Source: Bradyrhizobium sp. CCGB01 (GTDB lineage: Bacteria; Pseudomonadota; Alphaproteobacteria; Rhizobiales; Xanthobacteraceae). From it: a DNA stretch of 64,000 bases. The position numbers were made by a program, and so were the translations under genes. Under the pieces are notes generated by a model. The model did no database searches. It was not told the DNA's origin and saw nothing but the letters and a program-made list of their open reading frames with translations. Shown in pieces: positions 7,896 through 17,235 of this stretch. The stretch lies in contig NZ_JANADK010000001.1 of NCBI RefSeq assembly GCF_024199795.1, positions 8,856,001 to 8,920,000 of the forward strand, given 5' to 3'. Every line of letters begins with the position of its first letter. The first letter of the stretch is position 1.

Positions 7896-8705
7896 TCAGG
7901 CCGCCGCGGCGGTTCCGAGCGCCGGAACGCCCTCGGGCGCCGGGACAGGCATGCCGCCCATGACGTCGGCGGCTTCGAGATCGTAGAGCTCGCGCGCAAC
8001 GTGGTCGGTCAGCGCGGCCGGCGCGCCGTCGAACACCACGCGGCCGGCGGCCATACCGATCAGGCGGTCGCAATAGGTGCGGGCGAGATCGAGCGAATGC
8101 AGGTTGCAGAGCACGGTGATGCCGAAGTGCTTGTTGATGCGCAGCAACGCATCCATGACGATCTTGGTGTTGCGCGGATCGAGCGAGGCGATCGGCTCGT
8201 CGGCGAGGATGATGTCGGGCTGTTGCACCAGCGCGCGCGCGATCGCAACACGCTGTTGCTGGCCGCCGGAGAGCTGGTCAGCGCGCTGGGCGGCGAGCGA
8301 GGCGATGTCGAACTGCTCGAGCGCCGACATCGCCAGCGCCTTGTCCTGCTCGGGCCAGGTCTGCGTCAGCGAGCGCCAGGCCGGCATAGTCGCGAGCCGT
8401 CCCATCAGCACGTTGGTGAGAACATCGAGCCGGCCGACCAGATTGAACTGCTGGAAGATCATGGCCGAACGCGCCCGCCACTGCCGCAGCTCCTTGCCGC
8501 GCAGCGCAGTGACATCGAGACCGTCGAACAGGATGCGGCCCTGTGTCGGCGTCGCGAGGCGGTTGATCATGCGCAGCATGGTCGACTTGCCGGCGCCGGA
8601 GCGCCCGATCACACCGACGAAGCCGCCGGGGGAGATTTGAAACGAAGCGTCGTCCACCGCGGCCTTTGCGCCGAAGCGACACGTCAGACCTTCAACCACC
8701 AGCAT
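7896..8705 (-). CDS. phnC: PhnC, phosphonate importer ATPase
   Basis: This 269-residue ABC ATPase has Walker A (GRSGAGKST), the Q-loop [20 protein letters not shown], the signature [12 protein letters not shown] and Walker [13 protein letters not shown]. The [10 protein letters not shown] segment is characteristic of PhnC. It is the first gene of phnCDEE, 58 bases ahead of phnD, with a GGAG ribosome site before the ATG. A minus-strand Pho box lies 44-61 bases upstream of the start codon, so phosphate starvation probably induces it. Confidence 0.96.
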   Translation of the reverse strand: MLVVEGLTCRFGAKAAVDDASFQISPGGFVGVIGRSGAGKSTMLRMINRLATPTQGRILFDGLDVTALRGKELRQWRARSAMIFQQFNLVGRLDVLTNVLMGRLATMPAWRSLTQTWPEQDKALAMSALEQFDIASLAAQRADQLSGGQQQRVAIARALVQQPDIILADEPIASLDPRNTKIVMDALLRINKHFGITVLCNLHSLDLARTYCDRLIGMAAGRVVFDGAPAALTDHVARELYDLEAADVMGGMPVPAPEGVPALGTAAAA

Positions 8706-8748
8706 GCAGGACTCCAGAGTAGCTGGGACCCACCGCTATCGCCGGCGC

Positions 8749-8766
8749 TTGACACTTGTGTGACAC
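8749..8766 (-). promoter_or_regulatory. Pho box upstream of phnC
   Basis: On the minus strand the sequence is GTGTCAC, four bases, GTGTCAA. Both 7-mers keep the TGTCA core at the 11-bp pitch of PhoB sites. It faces phnC, 44 bases from its ATG. A convincing -10 was not found. Confidence 0.6.
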
Positions 8767-8803
8767 GCGCGTTGCGGTGCGGCGATCCTACACACCTCAT
8801 CCC

Positions 8804-8832
8804 CTGTCATCGTCCCGTCATGACTTTGTCAT
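8804..8832 (+). promoter_or_regulatory. Triple Pho-box-like repeat upstream of the acetyltransferase-phnM unit
   Basis: CTGTCAT (8804-8810), CCGTCAT (8815-8821) and TTGTCAT (8826-8832) are three direct repeats, each separated by exactly 4 bases. The first matches the PhoB consensus half-site exactly. The array points toward the gene starting at 8880. With the phnC Pho box it makes a bidirectional phosphate-controlled region. Confidence 0.75.
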
Positions 8833-8879
8833 CAGGCCGCTCGAAGAGGTACGCCCGCCCTCGATCAATCGGATGCAGC

Positions 8880-9551
8880 ATGGCCGGCAAAACGCTCTCG
8901 GTCCAACCGACCATCGACCCTTCGGCAAAGCTCCATGAGACCAGGCTCGGCAGCTATACCGAAGTCGGCGCGCGCACCATCCTGCATGAAGTCACGATGG
9001 GCGATTACTCCTATGTCGTGAACGACGCCCAGATCACCTACACCACCATCGGAAAGTTCTGCTCGATCGCGGCGATGACGCGGATCAACCCCGGCAACCA
9101 TCCGATGCATCGCGCGACGCAGGCGCATTTCACCTATCGTTCCAGCGCCTATTTCCCCGGCGAGAGCGACGACGCCGAGTTCTTCGACTGGCGGCGCCAG
9201 CATCATGTTCATATCGGCCACGACGTCTGGATCGGCCATGGCGCCATCGTGCTGCCGGGCCGCAACATCGGCACCGGCGCGGTGATCGCGGCGGGCGCCA
9301 TCGTCACCAAGGACGTGCCGGCTTACACCATCGTCGCCGGCAATCCGGCGCGCGTCGTGCGGCGGCGGTTCTCGGAAGAGATCGCCGGCCGGCTCGCCAG
9401 GCTCGCCTGGTGGGAATGGGATCACGACAAATTGCGTGAAGCACTGCCCGATTTCCGCAAGCTCGGGATTGAAGATTTCCTCTCGACATATGAAGCACGG
9501 GCAAGCTCCCTCACCAGTTCTCCTGCCAGCAAACGAAGCGCGGTCGCGTGA
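8880..9551 (+). CDS. Phosphonate-locus acetyltransferase, left-handed beta-helix (hexapeptide) type
   Basis: This 223-residue protein has the repeating hexapeptide pattern of left-handed beta-helix acyltransferases ([16 protein letters not shown], then [19 protein letters not shown]) and the closing [13 protein letters not shown] motif. It belongs to the transferase subfamily found in phosphonate operons, here directly before phnM. It may N-acetylate aminophosphonates, as the unrelated GNAT enzyme PhnO does; that role is inferred. The ATG at 8880 is chosen because the frame upstream is not conserved-looking. Its stop overlaps the phnM GTG start (GTGA). Confidence 0.88.
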   Translation: MAGKTLSVQPTIDPSAKLHETRLGSYTEVGARTILHEVTMGDYSYVVNDAQITYTTIGKFCSIAAMTRINPGNHPMHRATQAHFTYRSSAYFPGESDDAEFFDWRRQHHVHIGHDVWIGHGAIVLPGRNIGTGAVIAAGAIVTKDVPAYTIVAGNPARVVRRRFSEEIAGRLARLAWWEWDHDKLREALPDFRKLGIEDFLSTYEARASSLTSSPASKRSAVA

Positions 9552-10741
9552 CAGACATATTCCTCGAGGGCGGCCGGGCCCTGATCGGCTCCGAGCTCGT
9601 CGAAACCTCCCTTCTCGTGTCCGGAACGAACATTGCCGGGGTCGACGCCTCGCGCGGCCGGGCACGGCTGGCGATCGATGCGCGCAACCTGCTGGTGTTG
9701 CCCGGCATCGTCGATCTGCATGGCGATGCCTTCGAGCGACAGATGATGCCGCGCGCCGGCGTCGACTTCCCGATCGACGTCGCGCTCGCCGACAGTGACC
9801 GCCAGGCGATCAGCAACGGCATCACCACCGTGTTCCACGCCACGACCTGCTCGTGGGAGCCGGGCCTGCGCAGCGCCGCCAATGCGCGCGGGCTGATGGA
9901 AGCGATCGAGCGGCAGCGCCCGCAATTCGCTGCCGACACCCGCTTCCATCTCCGGCATGAGACCTACAACCTCGAGGCCGAGACCGAGATCGGCCAGTGG
10001 CTCGCCGAGGGCCGCGTCGACCTGTTCGCCTTCAACGACCACATGGACGGCACGGTTGGCGACATGGCCAAGCCGCGCAAGCGCAACCGCATGGTGGAGC
10101 GCACCGGCCTGTCGGGCGAGGAATTCGACCGGCTGGTCGAGCGTGTGCTTTCGCGCGCCGGTGAAGTGCCGGCTTCCGTGTCGCGGCTTGCGGCGACTGC
10201 CCGTGCCGCCGAGGTGCGGATGCTCTCGCATGACGATGCGACGCCGGCGATGCGCGAGGCGTATCGCGAGTTGGGCGCTGACATCGCCGAATTCCCGATC
10301 AACGAGGAGACGGCGCGGGCGGCAGCAAGCCACGGCGATGCCATCGTCTACGGCGCGCCGAACGTCGTGCGCGGCGGTAGCCACACCGGCTGGACCAAGG
10401 CGTCCGACATGATCGCCAAGGGGCTCTGCTCGGTGCTGGCGTCGGACTATTACTATCCCGCGCAGCTTCTCGCGGCGTTCCGGCTCGCCGCGGATGGCGT
10501 GCTGCCACTGACGCAGGCCTGGGATCTGGTCTCCGCGGGACCGGCCCGCGCGACCGGCCTCACCGATCGCGGCGTGCTCGCGGAAGGACGCCGCGCCGAC
10601 ATTCTGCTCGTGGACGACAGCGCGCCGCTGCGGCCGCGGCTCATCGCCGTGATCGCGGGCGGCAAGCTCGTGCATCTCACCGATGCGACACGGCTGCTCG
10701 CCGCGGCGACGATGCCGCGCGAGGCTGTCGTCGCCGCATAA
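9548..10741 (+). CDS. phnM: PhnM, ribose 1-methylphosphonate 5-triphosphate diphosphatase
   Basis: The 397-residue amidohydrolase-fold enzyme removes pyrophosphate from alpha-D-ribose 1-alkylphosphonate 5-triphosphate, producing the PhnJ substrate. Metal-site motifs are visible: [10 protein letters not shown] after the first strand, [20 protein letters not shown] and SDYYYPAQ. It starts at GTG 9548-9550, overlapping the stop of the acetyltransferase, which implies coupled translation. Length is close to the usual 380 residues. It is separated from phnGHIJKL but shares Pho-type control. Confidence 0.96.
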   Translation: MTDIFLEGGRALIGSELVETSLLVSGTNIAGVDASRGRARLAIDARNLLVLPGIVDLHGDAFERQMMPRAGVDFPIDVALADSDRQAISNGITTVFHATTCSWEPGLRSAANARGLMEAIERQRPQFAADTRFHLRHETYNLEAETEIGQWLAEGRVDLFAFNDHMDGTVGDMAKPRKRNRMVERTGLSGEEFDRLVERVLSRAGEVPASVSRLAATARAAEVRMLSHDDATPAMREAYRELGADIAEFPINEETARAAASHGDAIVYGAPNVVRGGSHTGWTKASDMIAKGLCSVLASDYYYPAQLLAAFRLAADGVLPLTQAWDLVSAGPARATGLTDRGVLAEGRRADILLVDDSAPLRPRLIAVIAGGKLVHLTDATRLLAAATMPREAVVAA

Positions 10742-10759
10742 ACCGGTTATGTTCGGACG

Positions 10760-11458
10760 ATGACAGGTTTTCCCCGCTACGCGATCTATTTTGCGGCCGG
10801 CGCCGACAGCGCCCTCTCCCGCTTCGGTGCCGAGCTGCTCGGCTATGATGCCTATACCGGCAACGAGGTGCCGTTCCCTGCCGGCGCATCGCGTGTTGCG
10901 CCGGACTGGCGCGACGTCAGCGCCGATCCCCGCAAATACGGCTTTCATGCCACGCTGAAGGCGCCGATGGCACTGGCGCCCGGCAAAACCGAGACCGAGC
11001 TCGTCGCAGCCTGCGCGACATTCGCCGGCAAGGCGCGGCCGATCCCGTCAATCCGCCCGGTCGTCGATTCCATCAGCGGCTTCATTGCGGTGATTCCGGC
11101 CGAGCCGGTCGGTGCGCTCCAGCAACTTGCCGCCGATTGTGTCCGCGAATTCGATTGCTTTCGTCCGGCCCTGACGGCGGAAGACCGCGCGCGGCGCAAG
11201 CCCGAACGGCTACCCGAGCGACAGCGCGACTATCTCGACCGCTGGGGTTACCCTTACGTGATGGAAGAATTCCGCTTCCACATGACGCTGACGGGGCGGC
11301 TGGATGCGGAGCGGCGCGGACCGATACTGGAGATGCTGCGCGCGAGGTTTGCGACGCTCGATCTCGACACGCTGGCAATCGATCGCATCGCGCTGTTCAA
11401 GCAGGATGATGCCGAGGCGCGCTTCCGCATCATCGGCGAGTGGGCATTGGCGCGGTAG
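10760..11458 (+). CDS. DUF1045 phosphonate-operon protein, 2H-phosphoesterase type
   Basis: This 232-residue protein carries two HxT motifs: HATL at residues 63-66 (YGFHATLKAP) and HMTL at 174-177 (FRFHMTLTGR). These form the active site of 2H phosphoesterases, which open cyclic phosphates. The family recurs in phosphonate operons lacking phnP. The C-P lyase product is 5-phosphoribosyl 1,2-cyclic phosphate, normally opened by PhnP, and no PhnP-like metallo-beta-lactamase is in the window. A PhnP-replacing role is therefore likely but inferred. It lies 18 bases after phnM and ends 3 bases from the converging next gene. Confidence 0.88.
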   Translation: MTGFPRYAIYFAAGADSALSRFGAELLGYDAYTGNEVPFPAGASRVAPDWRDVSADPRKYGFHATLKAPMALAPGKTETELVAACATFAGKARPIPSIRPVVDSISGFIAVIPAEPVGALQQLAADCVREFDCFRPALTAEDRARRKPERLPERQRDYLDRWGYPYVMEEFRFHMTLTGRLDAERRGPILEMLRARFATLDLDTLAIDRIALFKQDDAEARFRIIGEWALAR

Positions 11459-11461
11459 ACC

Positions 11462-12175
11462 TCAACGCCAGCTCGCAAGATTGAAGGCGAGCGCCACCGC
11501 GCCGACCAGAACGAGGCTGGCTGCCCAGACCGCATCCAGATTGAACCAGCTTCGCGAGACGAACTTCAGTCCCAGATGGCGGTAGACCAGCCACGCCAGA
11601 CATCCGCCGGCGCTGACCATGGCAATAACGTGCACCAGGGACACCAACACCGCCATCCCGAGACTTGCCTTCATCAGCGCCCCGGCGGCTTCATGGCCGG
11701 CATCGAGCTCGAAGGCCCGGCAGAGCCCGAGATAGATCGGCACGAGCATCAGGGCGGCACCGTGGGCAATGGCGACCGCAAACGACCAGAGCGCCAATTG
11801 CGTCGGCGGAATTCGTGCCAGCGCGCGGGGATGGCGCCGCGCGATCAGCCGGTAGATGCCGAAGCCGATGACGAGAAGGCTCGCGCCGAGCTGGATGGGA
11901 CGCTGCCACGCGGCCAGCACGAGCAGGAACGCGAATGGCAGCAGCACGAGAAGTGTTGCCAGCAGATGCCCGGCCGCCAGAGCCCACAACGCACGGAACA
12001 GCGCGCGCGGGCTCTTGTCCATGAGCCCGGCCGAAACGGCGAGCGGCCATCCCATTCCGGGGTTGACCCCGTGATAGAGACCGCTCGCAACAAGCGCGAG
12101 CCACAGCCAGCCAAGCGCCGGGCTCGCGTGTCCCCAATCTAGACCGACGGGTAGCAAAAAGAGTCCGTCGAACAA
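11462..12175 (-). CDS. Small polytopic membrane protein paired with the methanethiol oxidase gene
   Basis: This 237-residue protein has about six hydrophobic segments. Conserved-looking polar motifs occur inside or beside membrane segments: YHGVNPGMGWPLAV near residue 35, AAGHLLATL near 68 and AHGAALMLVP near 138. The spaced histidines recall metal or small-molecule exporters of the NicO/TauE kind, but I do not recognise a precise family. Its ATG at 12175 lies 37 bases inside the 3' end of the upstream gene in another frame, so expression depends on that gene. Confidence 0.8.
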   Translation of the reverse strand: MFDGLFLLPVGLDWGHASPALGWLWLALVASGLYHGVNPGMGWPLAVSAGLMDKSPRALFRALWALAAGHLLATLLVLLPFAFLLVLAAWQRPIQLGASLLVIGFGIYRLIARRHPRALARIPPTQLALWSFAVAIAHGAALMLVPIYLGLCRAFELDAGHEAAGALMKASLGMAVLVSLVHVIAMVSAGGCLAWLVYRHLGLKFVSRSWFNLDAVWAASLVLVGAVALAFNLASWR

Positions 12176-13539
12176 TCGCCGCCCTCGAGCCTGATCTGGT
12201 GCGCGCGATATCCGTCTGGGAAGCTCACGAAATAGTTCTTGTCGAGCTCAAGACCGCCGTTGCGACCGACATTGGCCATGACCTCCACGCCAGGAACCCC
12301 ATCGGGGTAGAACTGGTCGTCCCAGGTGGAGTAGAGCGAATTGGTCCAGTACACGCGCTTGCCGTCGCGGCTGATCTCGACCATCTGCGGGCCACCTGCG
12401 TACGCCTTGCCGTTCGGATGCGGCGCGCGGCGCACGATGCCTCCGGTATGCACCGAACCCGCAAGCTTGGGCTTTCTGGGATCGCTGACATCGTACTGGC
12501 GCATCTCGCCGGTGCCCCAACAGGAGACGTAGAGGAATCTATCGTCCATCGACAGGTCGATGTCGGTCACCAGCGGCGGCACGGCGCCAAAGCCCTGCAA
12601 CAGCGGCGGAAGCTTCTCCTTGGCTGCGGGCTCTGGCGGAATGGTCGCCGTCTTCTCGGCATGGAATTTCCCTCCCTCGCGCCACCAGGTCCAGATCGAA
12701 CCTTCGAGGTTGGTGGTGTCAACCACCACGCCGGCAAAACCGTATTCGCGGACCGGATCATGCGCCGGCCGCACCTCCAGCGCCATCTGGTGATTGGCGC
12801 CGAGGTCGATGGTCTGCACATTGCGCCGGGCGCGAAGATCCCAGAAGTGGAGACGATGGCCATATTTGTTCGACAGCAGATCCTCCGGGACGATCCCGTT
12901 CTCGAACTGCGGCGGCAACGCCCATTCGCTCGTCACCATGTAGTCGCGCGGCAGATTCCACCAGAAATCATAGTGCAGCGTCTGCGGACCGCGGTCGATC
13001 TCCCAGCGTCCCAGGACCTCGAACGTCTCGCAATCCATGATAAAGACGCCGGGAGGTCCGCTGGTGCCGTCCTTGCCGCCGCCGCCCAGCGTGCTCACGT
13101 AGATGCCGTCCGGACCGCAGTGGATGGTGTGCGGCCGCGAGTAGCCGGTCTTCTTGAAGATTTCCTCGGGCTCGATGATCTTGTGGATCTTGGCCTGGAT
13201 CGGATGGGGCTTGGTGTCGATGATGTAGATCCGCGACGAGCGTATCCCGGGGATGATGAGATAGCGCCGCTCGATGAAGGCGTGTCCGGCGAGCGGCGAC
13301 AAGGCGGAGGAGCAGGCATTCCAGCCGAAGTGATGAAACTCATCGCCCTTGTTGGGCATCGTCACGGTGTGGACGATCTGGCTGTAGGTCGGCGATCCCG
13401 GCTTGACGTCGATGACCGCGAGAGCATCCGGCTTTGAGAAATCCGGACTGAGCAGCAACGTGTAGGCAAAGTTCTCCGCAGGTGCTTCCATCGCAAGCTT
13501 GGGCGATGCGTGAAAGGTGGGATCCGGCCTCATCGTCAT
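12139..13539 (-). CDS. Selenium-binding protein 56 family, probable methanethiol oxidase
   Basis: The 466-residue protein belongs to the SBP56/SELENBP1 family, whose bacterial members (MtoX) oxidise methanethiol to formaldehyde, sulfide and hydrogen peroxide with copper. Family motifs are clear: GDEFHHFGWNACSS, RPHTIHCGPDG, LPRDYMVTSEW and AHQIRLEGGDCSTD, which contain the conserved histidines. The vertebrate second cysteine (CSSC) is absent (CSSA). The start at ATG 13537-13539 follows GGGAGG at good spacing; a 38-codon upstream extension is rejected. No signal peptide is seen. It overlaps the next gene. Confidence 0.9.
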   Translation of the reverse strand: MTMRPDPTFHASPKLAMEAPAENFAYTLLLSPDFSKPDALAVIDVKPGSPTYSQIVHTVTMPNKGDEFHHFGWNACSSALSPLAGHAFIERRYLIIPGIRSSRIYIIDTKPHPIQAKIHKIIEPEEIFKKTGYSRPHTIHCGPDGIYVSTLGGGGKDGTSGPPGVFIMDCETFEVLGRWEIDRGPQTLHYDFWWNLPRDYMVTSEWALPPQFENGIVPEDLLSNKYGHRLHFWDLRARRNVQTIDLGANHQMALEVRPAHDPVREYGFAGVVVDTTNLEGSIWTWWREGGKFHAEKTATIPPEPAAKEKLPPLLQGFGAVPPLVTDIDLSMDDRFLYVSCWGTGEMRQYDVSDPRKPKLAGSVHTGGIVRRAPHPNGKAYAGGPQMVEISRDGKRVYWTNSLYSTWDDQFYPDGVPGVEVMANVGRNGGLELDKNYFVSFPDGYRAHQIRLEGGDCSTDSFCYPSV

Positions 13540-13761
13540 GGCACTGCCTCCCTGTTCTGTCGGTTCGTGCCAACCTGGCTCGGGATAGCGGCATAATGAA
13601 GTTGTTGCGCGATGTCGCGAAACGCTCCGTAGGTCCGGTTGGCGAGCGTACAATATGTCATCGCCGGGCTGCGGGGAACCGCCCGGACCGCGCTAATTCG
13701 ACGCCTTCAGCCGAAATGCAAGCCGGCGGGATAGGCGGAACGCTCGGGCGTCTCATTCCCT

Positions 13762-13927
13762 GTCGTCCCTGCGCACGCAGGGACCCATAGCCCCAGGGAG
13801 AAGTTACGGTGCAAGGCTGGCAACCCGAGCCTTCGTCAAACCACTCCCTGTGGTCATGGGTCCCGGATCAGCGCTCCGCTCTAGACAACGCTACGCGTTG
13901 TCGGGAGCTGCGCTTGTCCGGGACGAC
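13762..13927. repeat. Dispersed-type palindromic repeat between the SBP56 and DapA-like genes
   Basis: The 424-base gap 13540-13963 holds no gene. GTCGTCCC..GGGACCCAT (13762-13788) is followed about 70 bases later by its inverted relative ATGGGTCCC..GGGACGAC (13856-13927). The second module contains a perfect 8-bp stem with a 3-base loop (GACAACGC / GCGTTGTC, 13884-13902). Such GGGTCCCGG...CCGGGACGAC elements are familiar in Bradyrhizobium intergenic DNA. The rest of the gap is promoter DNA without a recognisable element. Confidence 0.7.
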
Positions 13928-13963
13928 GGCTGAGATAACCACGGCAGTAGAACGAATGGCGCG

Positions 13964-14905
13964 CTACCTGCCCCACCGTAGCGCCAGCGCATCGCGCTCC
14001 TTGGCCAGCTCCAGCAGCCCCGCCCGCGTCGCCGGGTGCAGCGGCTGCAACGGATGCCGCACGGCGTCCGACTTGATCACGCCGCCGGCCTGCATCATCG
14101 CCTTGCAGGCGATCAGGCCGCATTGGCGGTTCTCGTAATTGATCAGCGGCAGCCAGCGCTCGTAGGCGGCTTTCGCTTCCTCGCGCTTGCCGGCGAAATA
14201 GGGATCGATGATCTGGCGGATACCGTCGGGATAGCCGCCGCCGGTCATCGCGCCGGTCGCGCCCGCATCGAGATCGGCGAGCAATGTGATGGCTTCCTCG
14301 CCATCCCACGGACCCTCGATGTCCTTGCCGCCCGCCTCGATCAGGCTGCGCAGCTTTGCGGCGGCGCCGGGCACCTCGATCTTGAAGTAGCGGATGTTGG
14401 AGAGTTCGCGCGCCAGCCGCGCGAGCAGCTCGACCGACAGCGGCGTGCCGGCCACCGGCGCGTCCTGGATCATGATGGGAATGTTGATGGCGCCCGACAG
14501 CACCTTGAAGAATTCGACGATGCCCTTCTCGGGCACGCGGAAGGTCGCACCGTGATAGGGCGGCATCACCATCACCATGGCGGCACCCGCAGCTTCTGCC
14601 TGCTGGCTGCGCGCGGCACAGACGGCGGAGCTGAAATGCGTGGTGGTGACGATCACGGGAACCCGACCCGCGACGTGCTCCAGTACCGCGTGCATCACGG
14701 CTTCGCGCTCGGCATCGGTGAGCACGAACTGCTCGGAGAAATTGGCGAGGATGCAGAGGCCGTTCGAGCCGGCGTCGATCATGAAATCGATGCAGCGGCG
14801 CTGGCCCTCAAGGTCGAGCTCGCCGCGCTCGTCGAAGATGGTGGGCGCGACCGGGAACACGCCGCGATAGGGGCGCTGGGTCTTGTTGTGTGGCGTGACC
14901 GGCAT
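13964..14905 (-). CDS. DapA-superfamily aldolase/dehydratase with atypical active site
   Basis: This 313-residue protein has the TIM-barrel fold pattern of dihydrodipicolinate synthase relatives. The Schiff-base lysine is kept (YFKIEVPGA). The usual GTTGE loop is replaced by ANFSEQ, and the YNxPxRT tyrosine motif by IQDAPVAG, so it is not a true dihydrodipicolinate synthase. The substrate is unknown; a 2-keto acid or sugar acid is plausible. The start at ATG 14905 follows GGAGAG; a 14-codon extension is rejected. It is separated from its neighbours by gene-free DNA on both sides. Confidence 0.85.
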   Translation of the reverse strand: MPVTPHNKTQRPYRGVFPVAPTIFDERGELDLEGQRRCIDFMIDAGSNGLCILANFSEQFVLTDAEREAVMHAVLEHVAGRVPVIVTTTHFSSAVCAARSQQAEAAGAAMVMVMPPYHGATFRVPEKGIVEFFKVLSGAINIPIMIQDAPVAGTPLSVELLARLARELSNIRYFKIEVPGAAAKLRSLIEAGGKDIEGPWDGEEAITLLADLDAGATGAMTGGGYPDGIRQIIDPYFAGKREEAKAAYERWLPLINYENRQCGLIACKAMMQAGGVIKSDAVRHPLQPLHPATRAGLLELAKERDALALRWGR

Positions 14906-15032
14906 CGAACTCTCCATCCCTGATGCGCTCTTACATCTGCAACGCACGCGTGGCGCGGCGTCACAGATGTACTCGCCGCGCGAGACGACGGCAATGCCGT
15001 TCGCGCGACGCCGGGATGGATGAGAAACGAAC

Positions 15033-17114
15033 TTACGCGGTCTTCACGGCCCCCAGGAAGCCCTCGACCGCGACGCGAAGACGATCGGCGTCGGCCGACA
15101 TCTTCTTCACGGAATCGGACAGCACCGTGCCGGCATTGCCGGTCTCCTGGTTGAGTTTTGCAACGCTGCCGATGGTGTCGGTCACCTCGCGGGTGCCCTG
15201 GGCTGCCTGCTGGAAGTTGCGCGAGATCTCGGTGGTGGCCGCGCGCTGCTGCTCGACGGCGGCAGCGATCGCCGTCATCTTCTCGTCGATGCCGCTGATG
15301 GCGCCGCCGATCGAGCGGATGGCGGTCACGGCCTCACCCGTCGCGCCCTGGATCTCCTCGACCTGGCGCGAGATTTCTTCAGTCGCGGTCGCGGTCTGCG
15401 CGGCGAGGCTCTTGACCTCGCCGGCGACCACGGCAAAGCCGCGGCCGGCCTCGCCCGCACGCGCGGCCTCGATGGTGGCGTTCAGCGCCAGGAGATTGGT
15501 CTGGCCGGCAATGGCGTTGATCATCTTCACGACCTCGCCGATGCGGCTGGCGGTCTGATCGAGGATCTCGACCGTCGCGTTGGTCCGCTCGGCCTGCGAG
15601 ACGGCCTCGCGGGCCTCGCGCGCGCTCGACTGCACCTGTGCGGAGATCTCGCCGACGGACGCGGAGAGTTCCTCGGTCGCGGCCGCGATGGTCTCGAGAT
15701 TGTTGGTGGCCTGCTCGGCCGCGGAGGAGACTGCCGCGGTCTGGCTGGTCGACTCTGATACCAGCGTGCGCACATCGGTCGCCGTCGCATCGAGCTCCCG
15801 CGCCGACGCGGCGACGCTGTGGATCACCGCCTGCACGGTGTCGTCGAAGCTGCGGCATGCGTCGTCCACGGTACCGGAGCGGGCCAGTTGCAGCGCCTGC
15901 TGCGATTCGCGTTCCTGGCCCAGCCGCTCGGCGGTCGCCGCGCTCTCACGCAGGCTTTCGAGCGCGGCGGCCATGGTGCCGAACTCGTCGGGATATTTCG
16001 ACTGCGGCACCGGCGTGGCGTAATCGCGCGCGCCAATGCGTGCGATGGCATCCAGGATGGCGCGAACCGGGCGCATCAGGCGATTGCGCACCACGTACAC
16101 GCCGGCGAGGGTCACGGCGAGTGCGAGCAGGAAAGCGAGCGACTGCACGATGAGGTTGGTGAGCGCCTTGGCCTGCACGGCCTCGGCACGCGCGATCGAC
16201 TGATCCAGCGCCTTGTTTGCGACCCCGACAATGAGAGCGAAAGGCGACTGGCAAAGCGTGTTCCACTCCGCGGCGGGCATCGCGGGCTTGCCGCTGCCGT
16301 CGAGATTCCTGGTGAGCTCGCCGATCTGCTTGAGGACGCCGTCGGTCTTGGCCTTCGCGTCCGTCGCCGCCGTCACCAGCTCCGCCGTCACGTCAGGCGC
16401 AGCCAGCAGCTCGGCCATGCCGGCCCAGCCGGAGGTGATGGTGCCGTCCCATTGCGCCACGGACCGCTTCTGGGCGTCGTCGAGCGGCTTGCTGGTGTTG
16501 ACGTTCGAGCGAAGCGACGAGCAATGGATGCCGTAGCGGTCGCGCACCTGCCAGGCAAAGCGGCGAACCTGGATCATGCGGGCGATGTAGGGGTCGTTCA
16601 TCCAGGCGCGGTTCGACACTGCGGTGGAGGCGAGGTTCGCCGTGTCGATGACCTTGGTGACGGCATCGTACCAGGAATTGGTCCGCTCGATCTTGCGCTC
16701 GGCGCGCGGACGCTTGGCCTCGTCGTAGAACAACTGGAATTGCGGCGCGGCATCGCTCCAGCGCTGCTTCAGCGTGCTGGCGAGCTCGTCGCGGCGGGCG
16801 AATTCAATGGTGGCAAGCGCGGCATTGATCCCGTCAAAGCCACCCTGCTCGGCTTTCTCCGCCGCTTCGAGCTTGGCCCGCGGATCGTCCTCGCCGAGGA
16901 TGGCGCTCTGGGCATCGCCGCGATTGTTGCGGAGCGCGAGCACCCCGTGGAAGATCGCCTTGTCGGCGGCGGCAAGCCGCGCGGTCTCTAAACTGTCGCT
17001 GTAGCGACCGAAGGCGCCGACCATCTGGAACGCCGTCGACGCGAGTGCACCGGCGGCCAACAAGGCCATCAGCGTCAGGAGAAGCGAGCTTACCGATTTC
17101 TTGAACATTGCCAT
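15033..17114 (-). CDS. Methyl-accepting chemotaxis protein
   Basis: This 693-residue receptor has a transmembrane segment near residues 8-30, a large helical periplasmic sensor region, a second transmembrane segment near 321-343, a HAMP domain to about 396, and a signalling domain with the highly conserved hairpin tip ([20 protein letters not shown]). The sensor looks like a helical bundle with no recognised ligand motif. The frame opens 18 codons upstream without support. MAMFKKS (17114) is used and MFKKS (17108) is possible; neither has a strong ribosome site. No CheB/CheR docking pentapeptide is seen at the C-terminus. Confidence 0.93.
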   Translation of the reverse strand: MAMFKKSVSSLLLTLMALLAAGALASTAFQMVGAFGRYSDSLETARLAAADKAIFHGVLALRNNRGDAQSAILGEDDPRAKLEAAEKAEQGGFDGINAALATIEFARRDELASTLKQRWSDAAPQFQLFYDEAKRPRAERKIERTNSWYDAVTKVIDTANLASTAVSNRAWMNDPYIARMIQVRRFAWQVRDRYGIHCSSLRSNVNTSKPLDDAQKRSVAQWDGTITSGWAGMAELLAAPDVTAELVTAATDAKAKTDGVLKQIGELTRNLDGSGKPAMPAAEWNTLCQSPFALIVGVANKALDQSIARAEAVQAKALTNLIVQSLAFLLALAVTLAGVYVVRNRLMRPVRAILDAIARIGARDYATPVPQSKYPDEFGTMAAALESLRESAATAERLGQERESQQALQLARSGTVDDACRSFDDTVQAVIHSVAASARELDATATDVRTLVSESTSQTAAVSSAAEQATNNLETIAAATEELSASVGEISAQVQSSAREAREAVSQAERTNATVEILDQTASRIGEVVKMINAIAGQTNLLALNATIEAARAGEAGRGFAVVAGEVKSLAAQTATATEEISRQVEEIQGATGEAVTAIRSIGGAISGIDEKMTAIAAAVEQQRAATTEISRNFQQAAQGTREVTDTIGSVAKLNQETGNAGTVLSDSVKKMSADADRLRVAVEGFLGAVKTA

Positions 17115-17194
17115 GGGGTCAGGGGGCCTGCTTGGTACTGCTGGCCACCCTGCATCGCGACATGCCAAGGATCGGTTAAGGCTTTAGTCAAATT

Positions 17195-17210
17195 GCCGGG
17201 AACTCCCGGC
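17195..17210 (-). terminator. Short hairpin after the enoyl-CoA hydratase gene
   Basis: GCCGGG and CCCGGC pair around a 4-base loop 26 bases after the stop at 17236. In the minus direction AATTTGAC follows, which is only weakly U-rich. It may limit read-through toward the chemoreceptor gene. Confidence 0.4.
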
Positions 17211-17235
17211 CTGCCCAAGCTTTCCGCTAGCGAAA

